Below are positions 62,300 through 64,000 of a stretch of 64,000 nt of DNA, piece by piece. Position numbers and translations under genes: made by a program. The notes beneath the pieces were generated by a model, which worked only from the letters and a program-made list of their open reading frames with translations, was not told the DNA's origin and did no database searches. Position 1 is the stretch's first letter, and the number at the start of each line of letters is the position of its first letter. Source of the stretch: Pelagicoccus enzymogenes (GTDB taxonomy: Bacteria; Verrucomicrobiota; Verrucomicrobiia; Opitutales; Opitutaceae); the NCBI RefSeq assembly GCF_014803405.1, contig NZ_JACYFG010000006.1, positions 193,501-257,500 on the forward strand, written 5' to 3'.

Positions 62300-64000
62300 C
62301 TAAACAGAACCGGCCTTCCCTGCCAATTTCGCGATCATGGCCGCCAAGCGTTGCGCTTCCTCCCAATCGCCGCTCGCGCTCGCCTTCGCCCGCGCCTGCC
62401 GCAAGCAGCCAATTCCCTCTTCGATGCGACCGAGCTGCAACAGAGCAGCTCCTTCCATCTTGTACACGTGAAGGCTCTCGCTCAGATGCGCTCTGGCGTC
62501 GCTGGCCAGTTGACTCAACTCCAGCCACTCCCCGTTTCCTGCCAAACGAGAGGCCACCTGCCGAAACAATGGCTCGCTCGCGGCATCGCTCTCATAGGCC
62601 GACCGCAACGCCGACAGCCACGCCTCCCGCTCTTCCGATTCCTCGAACTCGAGGGCCCGGGCCAACCAGTATTGAGATTTCAAGCGCCGCAGCGACCCCT
62701 CCTGCGGCATCCGGGCAGCCAGCAGCTGCAAACTTCGCTCCGCAGCCAGCCAAGCCCTCTCCGCAATCGCCGTCGCCAGCAGCTTCGCATAGAGCGCCGC
62801 CGCCATCGGCCGCATTTGCAGGGCCGACTCGTAATGCCGCAAAGCCAGCTCAGCTCGCCCTTCTTCTCGGGCCAAGTCCCCGCTCGCTTCCAATAAATCC
62901 GAATCGTAGCGAAAATCTGCCAAGCCGCGATCCAAGGCGTCTCGCGTCGCCTCCAAGTCTCCCAACTCCCGCCAGCACCGCGCTTCGAGCAACGCCGTTC
63001 GAGCGGTAAGCAATCCCGCCCCTCTCGCCGCGTCACAAATCTCCAAGGCACCTTGCCTGTCACCGTCCCGATAGCGTTCGTCGGCGAAAATAAAGTACGC
63101 CTGTCCCGTGGCATCCGGACTGGAAACGGCCCGCTGCAAAGCCGCGAAAGCCTCCCTTCGGCGATCCGAGGCGAACTCTAGCTTCGCCAATCCCAGCCAC
63201 AGGTCACCGCTTTTCGGATACAGTTTCAATCCCCGCTCAAAAACAGCCCTCGCCTCCTCGAACCGCAAAGCCGTGAAAAGCTCGTCCGCATCGCAAGCCA
63301 GTCGGTATTCGCCAAATCGATACTCTTGCAAGGCCTCCAACCATGGATCCCGGTCCGCGGTATGACGCGGATTGGCTTGCCCGATCTCTAAAAAACGTTC
63401 CGCTAGGGCTTGCTCTCCGTCCGCTGCGTAAATATTCGCCAAGAGCAAAGCCGCGTCCCCGCACTCCGGCTCTCGGCGCAGGCACTCCCGCAAGCGCCGC
63501 TTCGCAGCCTCCATGTCTCCGCCCCGCATCGCCCTTTTGGCCAAGGCAATCGAGGCCCCCGCAAAGCTCGCCTCTCGCGACAAGCATGCCTCGTACAACG
63601 CTTCCGCATCGCCACCGTTCGCCGCCCGCAGATCCGCCAAACGTAGGAGCCCCATCGGAGTCTCTACTCCCTCCTCCCGCAGCCGCTGTAAAATATCCTC
63701 CGCTTCCGCGAAATTTCCCCGAGCCTCTTCTACGACAGACAAGAGGTAGCGAGCCCGTGCCCCCAACTGGCCGCCTGCCGCGCCTGCGACCTGCCGATAG
63801 CAAGTCGCCGCCTCCTCCAGAAAAGCGTTGGCCTGATAGAATTGCCCCAGCCGAAAAACCTCCTCCAGCGAATCGAGCCCCGCCTCCCGCAGCTCCCTGT
63901 AGGCCTTCGCAAACGCAGCGTCCTCCAGCAGCTCGGCTTCACCCATTTCGGGAGCCACCCATTCCGCCGCATCCCCCCGAGCCGCGGCCTGACCCATGCC
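62300..64000 (-). CDS. TPR-repeat protein, N-terminus outside window
   Basis: The frame is open to the right edge, and the sequence there (AAARGDAAEWVAP) does not look like a true N-terminus, so the gene is probably truncated. The visible 566 residues are TPR-like helical repeats: ATCYRQVAGAAGGQLGARAR, FEEARAVFERGLKLYPKSGD, and ALRHYESALQMRPMAAALYA. The repeats are Ala/Leu/Arg-rich and acidic. Such proteins act as scaffolds; in this group they are sometimes fused to cytochrome or other domains at the N-terminus, which cannot be seen here. Confidence 0.75.
   Translation of the reverse strand, partial: GMGQAAARGDAAEWVAPEMGEAELLEDAAFAKAYRELREAGLDSLEEVFRLGQFYQANAFLEEAATCYRQVAGAAGGQLGARARYLLSVVEEARGNFAEAEDILQRLREEGVETPMGLLRLADLRAANGGDAEALYEACLSREASFAGASIALAKRAMRGGDMEAAKRRLRECLRREPECGDAALLLANIYAADGEQALAERFLEIGQANPRHTADRDPWLEALQEYRFGEYRLACDADELFTALRFEEARAVFERGLKLYPKSGDLWLGLAKLEFASDRRREAFAALQRAVSSPDATGQAYFIFADERYRDGDRQGALEICDAARGAGLLTARTALLEARCWRELGDLEATRDALDRGLADFRYDSDLLEASGDLAREEGRAELALRHYESALQMRPMAAALYAKLLATAIAERAWLAAERSLQLLAARMPQEGSLRRLKSQYWLARALEFEESEEREAWLSALRSAYESDAASEPLFRQVASRLAGNGEWLELSQLASDARAHLSESLHVYKMEGAALLQLGRIEEGIGCLRQARAKASASGDWEEAQRLAAMIAKLAGKAGSV

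Noticed and set aside
1-64000. CRISPR arrays, rRNA operons or prophage
   Set aside because: No regularly spaced repeats, rRNA sequence or phage structural genes were seen.

Overview
The window looks like a chromosomal segment from a marine verrucomicrobium of the Opitutae type (Pelagicoccus- or Coraliomargarita-like). The reasons are moderately high G+C coding sequence, TonB-dependent receptors with the N-terminal signature FELSPF(V/E)VSA and no SusD partner, several formylglycine sulfatases, and an L-fucose catabolic pair next to polysaccharide lyases. The taxonomic call is an inference from gene content only.

Region 1 (1-26 kb) is mostly housekeeping. It holds a partial SGNH hydrolase, a CE1-like esterase, tRNA-Leu(TAA), a divergent sigma-70 factor with nadD and rsfS, a DUF481 outer-membrane protein, and a type IV pilin with a GT-C membrane protein behind it. 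Next come two methyltransferases, an unusual pseudo-receiver/HDOD/membrane/T2SSB-like fusion, a thioredoxin, a SpoU rRNA methylase, dinB and coaBC. A RAYT transposase lies between two REP doublets, followed by an unknown protein with aroC, a DUF1328/MscS/lipoprotein cluster, cysE and a second DUF481 protein. The region ends with an iron locus (feoA, feoB and a divergent tiny Cys-rich protein) in which feoB overlaps a YcaQ-like DNA glycosylase gene.

Region 2 (26.4-27.1 kb) is a small scar. tRNA-Leu(CAG) and its terminator are followed by a 17-bp copy of the tRNA 3' end and a GIY-YIG nuclease gene broken by one in-frame TAA.

Region 3 (27-62 kb) is a polysaccharide-utilisation region. It encodes a GH51 arabinofuranosidase, two AraC regulators, a ThuA-like protein, FucP and FucI. 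A sulfatase/PL8 lyase/sulfatase operon reads leftwards. A LacI regulator and a divergent operon (SSS symporter, FAD oxidoreductase, SGNH acetylesterase, TonB receptor) follow, then a GH28 protein, a second TonB receptor, a GH105-DUF4861 lipoprotein, a second PL8 lyase and a beta-helix protein. Two near-identical 13-bp palindromes, one upstream of the sulfatase operon and one between lacI and the symporter, are the likely LacI operators. Together the genes suggest capture, desulfation, beta-elimination and import of a sulfated, uronate-containing and possibly fucosylated polymer. The substrate is not determined by the sequence. The window ends inside a TPR protein gene.

Three features cut across regions. 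CGTATCCAA is far more frequent than chance, with 13 exact copies found by eye. REP/BIME repeats are scattered between genes around the RAYT gene. A 108-bp inverted-repeat element resembling a MITE lies between a TonB receptor terminator and the GH28 gene.
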